A stretch of DNA of 64,000 nucleotides from Torymus aiolomorphi (GCA_036365515.1 CM070875.1:94411628-94475627); one strand, 5' to 3'. Shown: positions 1 through 12,397, counted from the first letter of the stretch. Made by a program: numbers and translations. Notes: generated from the sequence alone by a model not told the origin.

Positions 1-1364
1 AATAGTATATATAAGAATACACAATTTTCATGCTTCAGCTCTGAATCTTCTTTACAATAGTAAATAACTGGAAAAACAGTGCACTGGTCATTATTAAAAT
101 GGAAGGCTTGAGATGCATCTTGAACTGCAAAAGAGTAATTCTCAGAATAGTCGAACATTACCAGAACTTCTCCATTGCCTAGAGTACTTTTTGTTTGAGC
201 AATGAAATTACCTTGTTCTTTGGCAATATATGAGTGGGGTTTGAGTATCGCCAATTTGGCATATAATTCATCAACAAATTCTTCAACTGGTAGAGTTAAA
301 TTCTGCAAAGTTGATCTATCCGTTCCTGACCACGCACAGTACTCAATTTGTGAGATATTTGCCCCATCCAATATTTCAAGTAAACGAGACGTAAGATTTT
401 CAGAACCAGGGCACTTCGAACATTCATCCAAGTGACAGTCAGGTGTAGGATTCTTACACATAATTTGCTATAAACAATTTTTATAACTGCAAATGGGTTC
501 TTCTTGATTTTTCGTGAGCTTCTGAATATCGATTGCATCCAACATCAATTTACAATTTTGATGAATGGTGCAAACGCAGACGCAATGCGTTCCTCTAGCA
601 CCAGCAAGAACACAATGTTTTGGTCGTAATTTCGCGAAAGTACTGAATCCTACTTGCACTGTTGGTTCTGCTATCTTGAATAATTCGTAAAGTTCTCGTA
701 AATCGAAATATATAAGACGTTTCTGCACCTGAGTCCGCTTTCCATCAATAATAACAGAGACAGTATCTTTTCGACCCGGCATCATCCGACTGTGCAGATC
801 GTTATTATAACATTCAACAATGACTTCTATTACTGCCTTTGACAAAGTTTTACCATGTTTAGCCGTTGTTGTAGCTAAAATACCTCCATCGGCTTTGAGT
901 TTTTTCGACTTTCTTACTAAATGTCTTGATGTATTGAATTCACGGGAAATTCGACTAATATTCCAAGTTGATGGGGCGATTGTAAGTATAGTTAGTTTCA
1001 AAGGGTCATTAACTGCTAATCTAGAAAACTTTTCTTTTAATTCTGAAAACATGTCTTCCAATTCGATTTCTCTAGCTGATCGTGTAGCTTCTTGAACAGA
1101 TTTATCAATACCAGTGTTTTCTGATGTCGTCTCTATATCCATGTTTTCATATTCGTTGTTGCCTTCGTTATCTCTTGTACCAATAGATGAAATGGAAGAT
1201 CCACATAACTTTCTACACTTACTACAAATTTTTGAATTATCTGGCAAATCTGGAAATCTTCGTTTTAAGTTGTTCGACAACAAGCGTAAATCATTACCTA
1301 TGTGACCCTTACCATTGAGAGGGTTGATACAACGATCGGGCCGTGCTACAGTAGACATATTCAA
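1..1364 (-). pseudogene. Uncharacterised transposon-like protein, copy 1 (broken, truncated by window edge)
   Basis: Reading starts at an ATG at 1364 and stays open for 298 residues to a TAG at 468-470. The same frame then continues almost to base 30, so the TAG is an in-frame nonsense codon. Visible motifs are an N-terminal ICSKC cysteine pair (about residue 46), a central MMPGRKD block, and LRPKHCVLAGARGTHCVCVC followed by IHQNCKLML near residue 250. After the stop come a cysteine-rich block (CHLDECSKCPG) and a conserved FDYSENYSFAVQ block. The protein aligns over its whole length with the plus-strand copy at 41499-42950, which extends further to a TDGA motif. I recognise the family only as an uncharacterised, repeated, transposon-like family of invertebrates and cannot name a superfamily. 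Similarity is lost near base 30, by truncation or an intron. Confidence 0.6.
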
Positions 1365-2759
1365 TCCATCTAAGTAAGTGATAATACTCGAATATAATAA
1401 CGTAGGACTGCTAGAACAGGTGCTGTGAAAAATGTCTTCGAATTAATTTGAATCCTCTCGAAAATCGATGGGAACTATATGTACGAAACGTTTAGGAAAG
1501 ATAATGCACGAAATATAGAACCACAGATACACCAAAGAGTTAGAGTAACAGCTGCACTAAACTTTTAGAGAAGCATCGGTACTTAAAGAGTTTCGAAAGA
1601 GGAATAAAAAAAGTTAGAGAGATTTTAGAAATGTTCTATTGTAAAGTTTAATTACAAGGTTATCAAAAAGTATGGGACCCCCGTATTTTCCCAGAAACGA
1701 TATTTTTTGAAAAAGCTAAGGTCATACCGTAAGTAATTTTCAACGAGGATTTGTCTGGTCTGATGACCTTGAATCTGACCTCGTCGTTGACCTTCAAAGT
1801 CAATTCAAAAATTGCAAAAATTCAAAAATTTTGCAATTTTTGATCGCATTGTATACGTATATAGTCACACGGTCTTACACCAACTATAGCATCCACGGCG
1901 TCACGTCGGTTTTTTTCTCTCAGTGCGTATACTGCACGATTTTTGTGCAGGAGGAGCACCAAATCAAAAAAGCAGTAGCAGCACAAATGTGTTGTACCAT
2001 TGCCACACTTTTTAGTGCTTCTTCTGCCCTAAACTTTTGTACTCCTGAAGAACGGTGAAATAGATTAAATGCGGAACAATTGTAGTGCAACATTTGCTCT
2101 AAAATGGGAGAGTAAAGGACTTAATCTTTAATTACGAAACAATTCTTGCATTTGGTACTGATACTCTACGCTAACGTGTTTCTTCTCCACCAAACTTTTT
2201 TCAGTGATTCTGAAATGTTTCAAAGTGTGGATATAACCACAGTTTTCTGTTACTGTTCCGAATTAGAACCGATTGATAGCATGAATTGAAGAAGTACAAC
2301 TGCGAAAGAATCGGTTTATTAAAATTAGAACTCACCATGAAAATGACCTTGAAAAATGATCCAAGGTCAAGTCTAGTTATGATCTTAATCAAGTTTTCTT
2401 CTAGTTTCGTGGAATACTAGTCCGAAAATCCAGAAAATAACTTTTGACCTTCAAAATGACCTTGAAATATAATTTTAACCGCTCGCTTTGAACGGTAGTA
2501 GTAAGAAAATATGTCGCAAACTTCATAGTAGTGGCAAGAAATAACAATTTTCGTATCAGATTCGCTATTAGAGTGAAGAAACTTGTTTTTCCATCATTCC
2601 GAGACTTTCAGCCGCCATATTGGATCCGCCATTTTGAATTTTCGGAATCGCCAGACGGCGTTCGAAAGTAGAAGTCAAGAGCTTTCATTTGAGCCGAGGT
2701 AGACCCCATTTGGATCAAAATTGTTCTGGGCAGAGGGGGTGCCGCGTTGACAGAGAATG

Positions 2760-2794
<35 letters not shown>

Positions 2795-3330
2795 TAAAAT
2801 ATAGTTACCAGCAATTTCTTTGTAGTTGTACATTTATTATTGCATTTGTTTTCCTCATTATTTTGTATGGATTGGACTGCTCTTTACAAATTTTGTGTAG
2901 TTACATCTTTGGAAATCATAGGTAACATTGATGTCTCTTTCTGTATCTTTGCATCATCATGTTTATTATTTTCCTAAAAAATTATTTTTTTTAATATAAT
3001 TTTCTGATAACATATTATAAATATAAGTTTTAACCCTTTTTTTAATAAATTCTTGCATATATAATTGTTATTTTACAATATATGTACCTTGACCCTGTCA
3101 TTTCTATGATATGAATTTATTTGTTTCTGAAAATACAAAATTTATGCTGGTTTTATGTCTTAACTTTTCGAATAAATGTTCGTTTACTGTGAAATTGCAA
3201 TATTACCTCATCTAATCGACTGACTTCATGTGATTCTTTTAGATCAGATCTCTAAATTTAATTTATGATTATAAAAATAATTTAGTGGATATTGTTTTAT
3301 GGGCATAAAATAATTACTTTATGTATATGT
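1365..3330. other. Non-coding stretch with TGACCTTGA motifs and a TA microsatellite
   Basis: No gene recognised. Between about 1768 and 2470 the motif TGACCTTGA or a close variant recurs on both strands. Around 2590-2640 is a segment containing the words GCCGCCATATTGG and GCCATTTTG, which looks like part of a repeat. A (TA)n tract lies at 2764-2791. The rest is AT-rich. Confidence 0.5.
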
Positions 3331-4560
3331 TGTAACGGGCACATGAATAAAGGTAGAGGTAGTCGCGTATACCGCCCAGCGAGATTTGAATCTCGCGCGG
3401 TTGCACGTATCGCGACACACCGCGCGCCAAGCGGGACACGCGAGAGGCGGAGCAAGAAGAAGGAGGACGACGCCGCGACGCTCCGAAGGGATGCCACGGC
3501 CATTTGCTCAGTTCAGTCTCGCCGCGCAACAGGTGCGCACGTGCCCTACAGTGCTCCGCCAGTGCCGCGCCAAGTCCCGCGCCTCGTGCCCTCCGCGCCT
3601 TTGATCCGCCGTCAGACCAGCAGCAACGCAACGCCGGCTGCATTCGCCAGCGGAGAAGACAAGAAGAGAAGAAGAGAGGAAGAGAGAACGAGAGAGAGAG
3701 TCGGTGGCAAAGACGCGAGCAGCCACGAGGCCCGACGCCTCAAAGAAAGAAAGAGAGCGAGAGAGAGAGAGAGGAGGACCTCCGTGCGTCGGCTGGCCAG
3801 CCGGAACGTAAGTAGCGAATCTATTGTATACCGCGTAGGTTTTGCGTGCGAGCGGCTTCGCGTGAATCGTGTCTCGCGGCTATCCAACGCCGATTGCATA
3901 GAGGCAAGCGGCCTCGTGTGCGCGCGTGCAGCGGCCATTTTGTGGCATCATGCGACGCGGGCATGCTGGCTGTACGTTCAGCCGGCCCCGCGTAAGTCTC
4001 GGCCTGCGCGTTTATTTCGTGTAGGGTTTGGTCAGGCTTCGCACCCCTTAGCGCGAAATCCTTTGGTTTTAATAAAACCTTTTCTGTTCCCTTTTAATCT
4101 TGTAGTTACGCGTTCTTTATTTTGCGAGTAACCGGTCCCTATCTCCCCGAATACCGCCCTCTACCTTTTCAGCAGCTGCAGCTAGTCGGAGGCATCACCT
4201 CCTAGAGGAGCATCGTCAACAGGGAAATTGTAAGTTAGAGTCGCTCAGGTTATCCTGAGCGGCGTTGTACGGGAACACCAGCGAGGGTAGGTAAGGCTAG
4301 TTCATAGCTAGCCGCCGGTGATTCGTGCGCCGAAGTTAGCAGTAGCGGCAGAGCGCAGCACCAGTTCTAATATAAAGCGGCCTAAGCTTTCTACAATAGA
4401 AGCCGGACGCGCTTGTTCGGAACCTGTGCCGGCGTGCTTCTGCCGGCCTACGGGCCCTCCTACAACGGCGAGCTGCCCCCGGGCGTAGTAGACGCCCGTA
4501 TATTACCTTCGCGCACACCAGAGAGGGATTAATACCCTCTATTAAATTAACCCCGTTACA
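3331..4560 (+). repeat. 5' LTR of Gypsy element A
   Basis: It begins TGTAACGGG and ends CCCGTTACA, a perfect 9-bp terminal inverted repeat. A primer binding site follows immediately. At 1230 bp it is long and GC-rich, with purine-rich GAGA tracts near 3660-3770 and an AATAAA polyadenylation signal at 4071. Several long open frames cross it, but they are composition artefacts. No second copy exists in the window. Confidence 0.85.
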
Positions 4561-4561
4561 A

Positions 4562-4579
4562 CTGGCGCCCATTAACGTG
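4562..4579 (+). other. Primer binding site, Gypsy A
   Basis: TGGCGCCCATTAACG begins three bases after the LTR end. TGGCGCCC matches the complement of a tRNA 3' end of the lysine type used by many Gypsy and retroviral elements. Confidence 0.7.
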
Positions 4580-4704
4580 ATGCAGCACATTAGATTAGGG
4601 AACGGCAAATTTTATAGCAGTTAGCTAATATTCGAAACAGGTCGAGACGCGCGTTGCGAATAATTAATTATCGCGGTGATAATTAATTATTATAAAACTG
4701 TATA

Positions 4705-5857
4705 GTGTGCACAAGGGTAACCAACTGGTGGTTCCTAACCTGGCTTGAAGGAAATAACCCGGCATGCACGTACTTAGTGAGGAACATTGCTTGTGAAGGC
4801 CGAGCATTTGTTGAAGTAATGAGGACAGCAAACCTCTCCGAAGAAGAAGTGATGTCGTCGCTGTCAGAGTTGTTCACTGACACGGCGGCAATGTGGTACC
4901 GTAACGAGAAAGAGAAATGGGCCACGTGGCAAGATTTCGTGACTGCAGCGAGACGCTGGTACGGGACGACAAAGAGGTACCAGCAGCGGTTTATAGCAGA
5001 GGCTAACAACGCACCCAAGGTGCAGACGAGGACGTGAGAGATTATATCACGTGCCTCATCGCGATAGTGAGGAAAATATCGCCGCCTCTCAGCTCGGAGC
5101 AATAGCTGGACCAGCTGCACCAAAACCTACGGCCACAGCTGCAAGCGATGGTCCGCAGGTCAGACTTCAGCACAGTAGGGGAGCTACTGGAGTTGGGAGT
5201 GAACGCGGAGCCAACTTTGGAGAATTCAAAGACGTTCCGACCTCCCCCACCGCCAACAGCGGCGCTACTGCCTGAAATGGCGTATAAACCGCCGGCAAAC
5301 ACCGACGCGCCACGAAAGCCTAAAGGCGATGCCAAGGAAGGCAAAGTGGCTGCCGCGATGGTCGAGAAGGACGCCAAGCTGGAGGGCTTGGAGGAAATGC
5401 TTCGGCGAGTGCTGAGCGAGAGTCTTTGCTACCGGCAAGGCTCCGGAGGAGAGCGCTCCGGGCGAAATACGCCCCCTGGACCGCGCAGAGGGCGCGGTAA
5501 CCAGCCATCTGAGCGTAACGGGGCAAGCAGGCCCCTAGGCAGGAGGCGAAGGTGACGAGCCCACTAAACGGCTCCACGCCCTCCGCAAGCACCGAGGGTA
5601 ACCCTCCAAAAGGGCCAAGGCCGCCGATGAGTTGCTACTCATGCGGCCTTGTAGGCTATATGGCGCGCTATTGTCCTAAACGGAAAAGGGAGCGTGTAGA
5701 GGGGATCACTACCGCCCCCCTCCCCGAAGAGATCCCTAAAGCAGAAGATGTTTTGGCCGCGTGCGATAGCCGCCCTGCCCTCGCCAGTTGCGAGCCGAGG
5801 AGAGGCCTCAGTGGAACAACCGACCGACGCAGAGACAAGGTGGTGGCTGCGAATTGA
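4705..5857 (+). pseudogene. gag: Gypsy A gag (frameshifted)
   Basis: Capsid-type sequence reads from about 4705 to 5037 (motif MWYRNEKEKWATWQDF), then shifts frame. The next block contains VRDYITCL (5038 on) with one in-frame TAG, then VRRSDFSTVGELLELG, then a proline-rich linker to about 5555. A further shift leads to a single CCHC-like knuckle near 5632-5680, CYSCGLVGYMARYC, in which the zinc-ligand histidine is tyrosine. The frame continues to 5857 and overlaps the start of pol. Gag would form the particle and bind RNA, but this copy cannot make a full protein. Confidence 0.75.
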
Positions 5858-8800
5858 GGTCGGCGAGTTTAATCTCCGCACGCTGTTGGATCCAGGAGCC
5901 TCCATGACGGTGATGGGCTCTGTCGGAATCCAACTAACGACAGCGCTGGATCGGGAGTTTGTAGCGTCCAGAAAAAGAGGGGTAAGGTTAGCGAATGGAA
6001 GCTGCAGCCCCTTACTAGGCCACGTGATGCTGCCCATCACTGTGACTGGCCTCGCTCGTGATATCCGAGTCGCCATAATGCCGAACTTAGATGCCGACTG
6101 CGACTTAGGGGTCAATTTTGTACGAGCGTTCAGGGCCGTACTAGACCCGGATACGGATAGGCTATTCTGTAAGGAGACGGAAGCCTATGTCGAACTGGAG
6201 GTAGCCAGCTTGACCCCCAATCCTAGCTCGGTAGCGGCAATTGGGCTCGAGGACGCTACAGATCTTCAGCGAGAGGAGCTGAAGGTTATGGTGCACGAGG
6301 TCCTAGGTAAGCTCCCGCCAGGAGTAGGTTGCGTCAAAGGCGTGGAGCATGAGATTCACGTAGGAAACGCTCGACCCATCAAACAGTGCCATTATCCAGT
6401 GTCGGATAAGGTGCAGGAGGAGATACATCGCCAGGTTTGCGAAATGCTGAACCAAGGTATCATTGAGCCCTCCAAGAGTAGTTGGTCGAGCCCCGTCGTG
6501 ATGACGCCGAAGAGCAACGGCACACGACGGTTCTGCAACGACCTGCGGAAGGTGAATGCAGTCACCGCACCCGACGCCTATCCTCTGCCGAATATGCAGG
6601 ATATTCTGCGCCAATTGAGGAAGGCGAAGTTCATCTCCACATTTGACCTCAAGAGCGCGTATCATCAGATACCGTTAGCAGAGGAGGCGCTGCCCATCAC
6701 CGCTTTCAAGGTGCCGGGGCTGGACCTGTTCCAGTTCCGGCGGATGCCGTACGGACTGACGAACGCGCCGGCTACATTCCAGCGGCTCATTGACCAAGTG
6801 CTCGGACCCGAGCTGGAGCCTTACGTCTACGCCTACCTCGACGACATCATCATAGTCGCAGAAACGTTCGAGGAGCATAAGAAGTGCTTGAAAATGGTGT
6901 TGGAAAGGCTCATCGCCGCTGGACTAACCCTCAACGGAGAAAAATGTGTTTTCTGCGAGCAAGAGGTAGCATATTTGGGCTTGTTGGTAACCGGGACGGC
7001 ACGAGGCCGAACCCGGCCAAGATTGAGCCCATCCAGAATTTTCCGCAGCCGCAGGATCTGAGGCAGCTGCGCCGATTTCTGGGTACTTCATCGTGGTATA
7101 GGGAGTTTATTCCGAACTATACCACGATCGCCGAGCCACTCACGAGTCTGACGAAGGAGAACCAGAAGTTCGAGTGGCTCGACGAGCAGCAAAGCGCCTT
7201 CAAGCTGTTGAAGGCGATGATCATGACCGATCCGGTCCTACATCGCCCTGATCCAAATGGCCTTTCATCGTGGAGACAGATGCGAGCAATGTAGGCCTTG
7301 GCGCGGTAATGCTACAGGAAGTAGAGACACAAGAGCGAGTGATCGAGTTCGCGAGACGGGTGTTAACCCCGGCGGAGCGAAACTACAGCATCACGGAAAG
7401 GGAGTGCCTTGCGGTTGTCTGAGCGATACAGAAGTTTCGCCCTTACATCGAAGGCTACGAGTTTAAGGTTGTGACAGATCACAGCAGTCTGCGGTGGCTC
7501 TGTCAGATGAAAAACCCCACGAGCAGGCTCGCTCGGTGGGCGTTGGAGTTGCAAGGCCACAAGTTTTGGATTGAGCATCGAAAAGGCGCCTTGAACCACG
7601 GGGCCGACGCCCTCTTTCGGATGTACGAGGACGAGGAAGGCTCGGAGGTGGCTGCGGTGTCCTGGTCAACGGACACTGAGGACACGTGGTATCGAGAGTG
7701 GAGCGCCAATGTTCGAGAGCAACCCACCGATTTTCTAACCTACAAACTCGTCGAGGGCAACCTTTACCGCTATCGATCGAACCCGGACGTAGACGCGACC
7801 CTCGGCGACGATGAGGATGCCTGGAAGCTGGTCGTACCAGAAGAGCATCGTCGCGAGGTGTTGCAAGAATGCCATGACGACGCCACCGCTGGACATCTCG
7901 GACGAGAGAAGACGTTTGCCAGACTAGCTCTGCGCTACTACTGGCCACGTTACTACGCGTAAACGCAAGAGTACGTGCGCAACTGCGAAACGTGCGAGCG
8001 GTTTAAGGTGGAACAACGAGCTCAGCCGGCCTCATGGGTCGACGAGTCGTCGACAGACCCTGGCAGGTCGTCGCTGGAGACATAATCGGACCGCTGCCTG
8101 AGCACCTCTAAAGGTTTTGAATACATTGTGATGTTTCAAGACCTTTTACTCCAGGTTGGCGGAGGCTTCGCCGATACGTAAAGCTAACGCCAAGGCGGTG
8201 GTAGGAGAATTGGATCGGAAGGTTCACCTCCGATTCGTTTGCCCAGAAGTGTTCCTCACGGATAACGGCACAGAGTTCAAGAACCGTATCGTAGAGGACT
8301 TCTTGAGGAACCGAGGCGTGTATCATACCAATACTCCAACCTACACCCGCAGGCTAATCCGATGGAGCGCGCCAATTGTACCTTGAAAACGATGGCCGCC
8401 TCTTACCTTAAGGAGCGGCACAAGACATGGGACGAGAAGCTTCCGGAACTTCTCTTCGCCGCGAATAAGGCTGTGCATAGCTCTACCGGAGTCAGCCCCA
8501 TCATGTTACTTTACGATAGGTAGCCAGAGCCCCCTGGCACGCAGCGTAGGCTGCAAGAGGTCGCGGCAGAGACACCGGCGCAAGGAGAAAGTTTGGCTCG
8601 TTGGAAGGAGCGGCTTGACGCCCTTCCGAACCTTCATCAATGAGCCGCCTCTCAGGCGAGAGTGGCTCAAGATCGCCAAGCCAGCTATTATGACGCCGGC
8701 AGGCGAGAGACAGACTTTAAGCCGGGAGACAGGGTCTGGAAACGCAGCCACACACTCTCCTCGGCCGCGAAGGGCATCGCTGCGAAACTATCCCCTAGGT

Positions 8801-8914
8801 TTGAAGGGCCGTATTGGATTACAGCCGTGCTAGGATTCAACACCTACAGATTGATAGGTGACGGGGGCCAAATCGAGGAGATAGTGGCCGCAGACCAGCT
8901 TAAGACCTATCAAA
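5748..8914 (+). pseudogene. pol: Gypsy A pol: protease, RT, RNase H, integrase (decayed)
   Basis: A 437-residue frame (5748-7061) holds a retropepsin-like segment with LLDPGASMTVMG (DPGA where DTGA or DSGA is usual) and a reverse transcriptase with FDLKSAYHQ, MPYGLTNAPATFQR and the catalytic YLDD. A frameshift near 6990 continues RT in the next frame (FLGTSSWYREFIPNY). Another near 7260 enters RNase H ([11 protein letters not shown]), interrupted by a TGA near 7420, then TDHSSLRWLC. The integrase zinc domain (HLGREKTFARLALRYYW) reads to 7962. The core is badly damaged, with a recognisable TDNGTEF and NPMERANCTLK. The C-terminal domain (FKPGDRVWKR, FEGPYWI) ends about 8905. The element stops here, joined to a LINE. 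Confidence 0.85.
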
Positions 8915-9904
8915 GTGCCGAAAATTGTAGTGACAAGAAAAGACAAAGAAGAGAAATCTGTGATAAAGGAAAAAGTATTCCACTATCTACTTAAAGAAAA
9001 ATCAATCCAAACGAAAAAAATTGATATGAAAAGTAAAGATGTAATTTCAATAACATGCATGAACGAGGAAAGTGCCAAGACAGCAAAAAGATTACTAGAC
9101 GCCAAGCTCAACCACCTCTACAAGGTCGAAGAAGAACAGCTTAGTAAGCCTGTCATAAGAATAACTGGCATCGAAAATGAATTCAAGTCTGATATAAAAG
9201 CAATCGAAAATGACATAAACCAAAGAAATTTTTCAAATTTAGATACAAAGGGTAACGTATTACACGTAGCTGGCAATGGCAAAAGCAGTAAAGTAACGGT
9301 CATCATGCAAATAACGGGTGAAATGCACAAACATATTAAAGAAAATAAAGACAGATTATTCGTTGGTTATCAGAATTGCAACGTTTACGATATAATAAAT
9401 GTGAAACCATGTTATAAGTGTGGTAGATTGGGTCATAATGGCCAAAGGTGTAAGAACAGCCCAACCTGTTTAAAATGTGCGGGAACGCATCTAACAGAAA
9501 AGTGCACATCAGAGAAACAGTGCTGCGTCAACTGTAGCTTCTCAAATAAGACATTTGGAAACGACTATAATACTGATCATGTTACCACTGACAGACAAGA
9601 ATGCAAAATTTTGAATGCTAAGGTAAACAAGGCTATGAACACTACTGAATATATAATAAAACCTGACTTACCGAGATACCTCGGTAAGGTATATAACTTC
9701 AAGAAACGGACGCAAGAGTTAACTAAATCACCAACTACATTACAAACTCAGGTCGGCGGAACTGAATTAATACTGGCAAAACCGAGGCTTGGAAGTTCGT
9801 CTTCACTTACATCGATAACAACAAGATCTAGATTCTACTCACAACAACACCTCAGCCTCAGTTCGCCTACCAAAAATACGCAAGAGGGATCAACAAACTT
9901 TTAA
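8915..9904 (+). CDS. LINE ORF1-like nucleic-acid-binding protein
   Basis: An open frame of about 330 residues. The first in-frame codon at 8915 is GTG, so the true ATG must lie downstream, for example the MKSKDVI start near residue 38. A lysine-rich N-terminal part is followed by two zinc knuckles near residues 166-193, CYKCGRLGHNGQRC (CX2CX4HX4C) and CLKCAGTHLTEKC, with a further partial CCVNC. A serine/threonine-rich tail ends at 9904. This layout is that of ORF1 of Jockey/R1-like non-LTR retrotransposons, whose product binds element RNA. No endonuclease or reverse transcriptase ORF2 follows. The frame is uninterrupted, unlike its Gypsy neighbour. Confidence 0.75.
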   Translation: MPKIVVTRKDKEEKSVIKEKVFHYLLKEKSIQTKKIDMKSKDVISITCMNEESAKTAKRLLDAKLNHLYKVEEEQLSKPVIRITGIENEFKSDIKAIENDINQRNFSNLDTKGNVLHVAGNGKSSKVTVIMQITGEMHKHIKENKDRLFVGYQNCNVYDIINVKPCYKCGRLGHNGQRCKNSPTCLKCAGTHLTEKCTSEKQCCVNCSFSNKTFGNDYNTDHVTTDRQECKILNAKVNKAMNTTEYIIKPDLPRYLGKVYNFKKRTQELTKSPTTLQTQVGGTELILAKPRLGSSSSLTSITTRSRFYSQQHLSLSSPTKNTQEGSTNF

Positions 9905-10250
9905 TTTAAGTGATACAAACTTTGGCAGTGAGATTGAAAATTTTAAAAAAGCTCTATTGCAAAAGTGTTAATAGGAAACATGAATTAAAAAATAAACTAA
10001 AAATATATATAATAAACAAATGTATACATATTGTTTTACTTGCGTTAAGTTTTGAGAATTCTATTGACAATATTAAATGTTTAAGGTTTAAATATTTAAT
10101 ACTTAGTATATAAGCTTTAGTGTATAAGTATAGTCTTAAGTATTCATGTACCAGCCCTCGTACAGGTAGTTAATATCTATCTCTGAGGACTTTACTCTAT
10201 GTAATTTTGTTCTGGTTTAATAAATAAATAAATAAAATAAATAAATAAAA
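9905..10250 (+). mobile_element. LINE 3' UTR and A-rich tail
   Basis: A short AT-rich 3' region ends in an (AAATA)n/(AATAAA)n tail at about 10218-10250, as expected for a target-primed non-LTR insertion. The 3' UTR follows ORF1 directly, so ORF2 is absent. Confidence 0.6.
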
Positions 10251-10919
10251 AGAAAATAGTACACTTAAAATATATGTATCTATTAATGTAATCAAACAAC
10301 ACTAATTAACACATTTTTGTATAGTTGACTATTATTAACGTCAATATATTATCTCTATTTACATATTTTGTACTTAATACAGTATTTTTCTCACAGCTTA
10401 TAGACGACTATATATTAGACCTTTTTTTTATATATATTTATAAAAAATTAATTATTCTACGTTCAGCTGATGTTAGTTATAATTGAAAGTTATATTTAAA
10501 AATTAAATTGTATAGTTTTATTCGAAAATATTCACAGCTACTGAAAAATGAAAAAAATTATAGTCAACATTTAAATAAACATTATTGTAACTAATTTCAA
10601 CCGATGGAAACCAAGCGGGAAGATATAGCAGAATATCTTCCATCAGGAAAGGGATAGATTTAAGGAATTATATCGAGTTGGGAGTGATAGAGGTTTTTTC
10701 CCTTCCTCTTGCAAAAATTTCTTTGCAAAAATTTTTAAGACAATAAATTGGAAACCGCTTTTAAATTTCATAGTACATATTCTTTTGTTTTATACCCAAA
10801 TTTGATTTTCAAATTTAAAAATGTAATATACTTAAGAAAACCTTTTAAAAGAATCTTAAATAAGGTGGCAAGTATACATGTTTCCGAAACATTGTATGAA
10901 GAAAAATAAATTAAATCAT
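10251..10919. other. AT-rich sequence, nothing recognised
   Basis: No coding potential, no clear repeat structure and no RNA gene seen. Confidence 0.5.
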
Positions 10920-11690
10920 TATTCAAAATTCTCCCACGCTTTCTCCGGTCATCATCCATCTCAATTAAGTTTGTTAGAAGAAAACAAAGCCATTTTTTAA
11001 ATAAGAAAAGTCATACTCTAGGTCATCTACTCTAAGTCATATTCTAAGAAAAGTCAAACTTGTGAAAATAATTCACAAAATTGTGCATAAAAAAGTAATG
11101 AAATCGAATATAATGTGGACAACTATTTTTTATCCATAGTTTAATTATCCGATTCGAATTATTGAAACGAATATAATATGGACAAGTATATTTTATCCAT
11201 AGTTTAATTATTCGATTCGATGTTTTATTAAACATTATTATTACCCCGCACAATAACGTAAATGAAAAGTTATAAAGAAAAATAAAATAAATTATTATTA
11301 ATTATTCTCCCATGCTTGCTCCCACGATCATCCATGTCAATTAAGTTTGTTAGAACAAAACAAGAAATTAAAAAAAAATTTTTAAATAAGAAAAGTCATG
11401 CTCTTCAAACTTATGAAAATAATTCTTAAAATTATGCATAAAAAAGCAGTGAAATCAAATATAAAGTGGACAAGTATTTTTATTCCTGCTTTAATTATTC
11501 GATACGATATTTTGTTGAACATTATTATTACCCCGCATATAAGAATAACGTAAATGAAAAATTATAACAAAAATAATTATTTAATCATTATTAATAATTC
11601 TTCCAAGCCATTCTCCCGCCATCATCCATGTCCATTAAGTTGGTTAGAACAAAACAAAAATTTTTTTAATAAGAAAAGTCATGCTCTCCA
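10920..11690. repeat. Three tandem ~300-375 bp repeat units
   Basis: A block containing CATCATCCAT followed by AATTAAGTTTGTTAGAA recurs at about 10925, 11303 and 11600. Each copy is followed by AAGAAAAGTCATGCTCT-like sequence and then by TTATTATTACCCCGCA before the next unit. The first unit has an internal duplication around 11105-11225. The copies are diverged by substitutions and small indels. Confidence 0.65.
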
Positions 11691-11760
11691 AACGGCGCTT
11701 CAAACCTTACTTGAGTCCGTCTTGAGTCCATCTCAGCATCTATGAATTCGGACATTAATA

Positions 11761-12375
11761 AATTCCAAGTCAAAATCCAAGTGGGCTAGGATTATGAGCC
11801 TGAATGATTTTATAGTTTGCAGTTACATTTGTGATGTAATTAAACCACCACATCCTCGGGAATACAATCATTTAGAGCCATAACATAAAAAAATGTTAGT
11901 ATATTATACATATTTTTTACTGATCTAGTAGAGTTAAAATTTTAATAATTCGAAAAATCATGTTTTAGTAAATATCACAATTCAGTTTTTCGTTCATGTT
12001 TTTTAAAAATATGTACATGTTTTTTAGTGACAGCGATTTATCATTTTACTCGCTTTCCCATGCTCTAATATTTAATCTATTTAAATATAACAAATCGCCA
12101 AGACTTCGTACTTTTGAAAAAATTTTTAAAAGTACGTAAATGTAAAACGTTTTTATTAAATGGCGTCAATTATATGAGAGAAGGCAAACTTTTTAACATT
12201 CTTTTGAAAAATCTCTTATATTTACATTTTCGTACTTCTCAAATTGTTGTAAATAATTTAGAACGTCCCGATAATCTCTCAAATAAGACAGTGCGAAAAA
12301 TTTAGTACTTTTTGAAGCTACGTTTGTCCTTTTCAAAACGATATTTTAGTAGAGAGGTAATAAATCCAGCTTCAT
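11761..12375 (+). repeat. Left inverted end of a composite DNA element
   Basis: Starting AATTCCAAGTCAAAATCC, this ~600-bp block reappears inverted at 26420-26877 plus 28609-28752, the far side being split by an insertion. Shared landmarks are GGGCTAGGATTATGAGCC near the outer end and TTTAGTAGAGAGGTAAT near the inner end. No transposase is left between the arms. Confidence 0.7.
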
Positions 12376-12397
12376 TGAAAGCGGCATTATTATCACG

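Noticed and set aside
3292..4131. 279-residue open frame and overlapping frames in both strands
   Set aside because: Lies within the GC- and GA-rich LTR of Gypsy A. Arg/Ala/Ser-rich, begins with TTG, and no domain.
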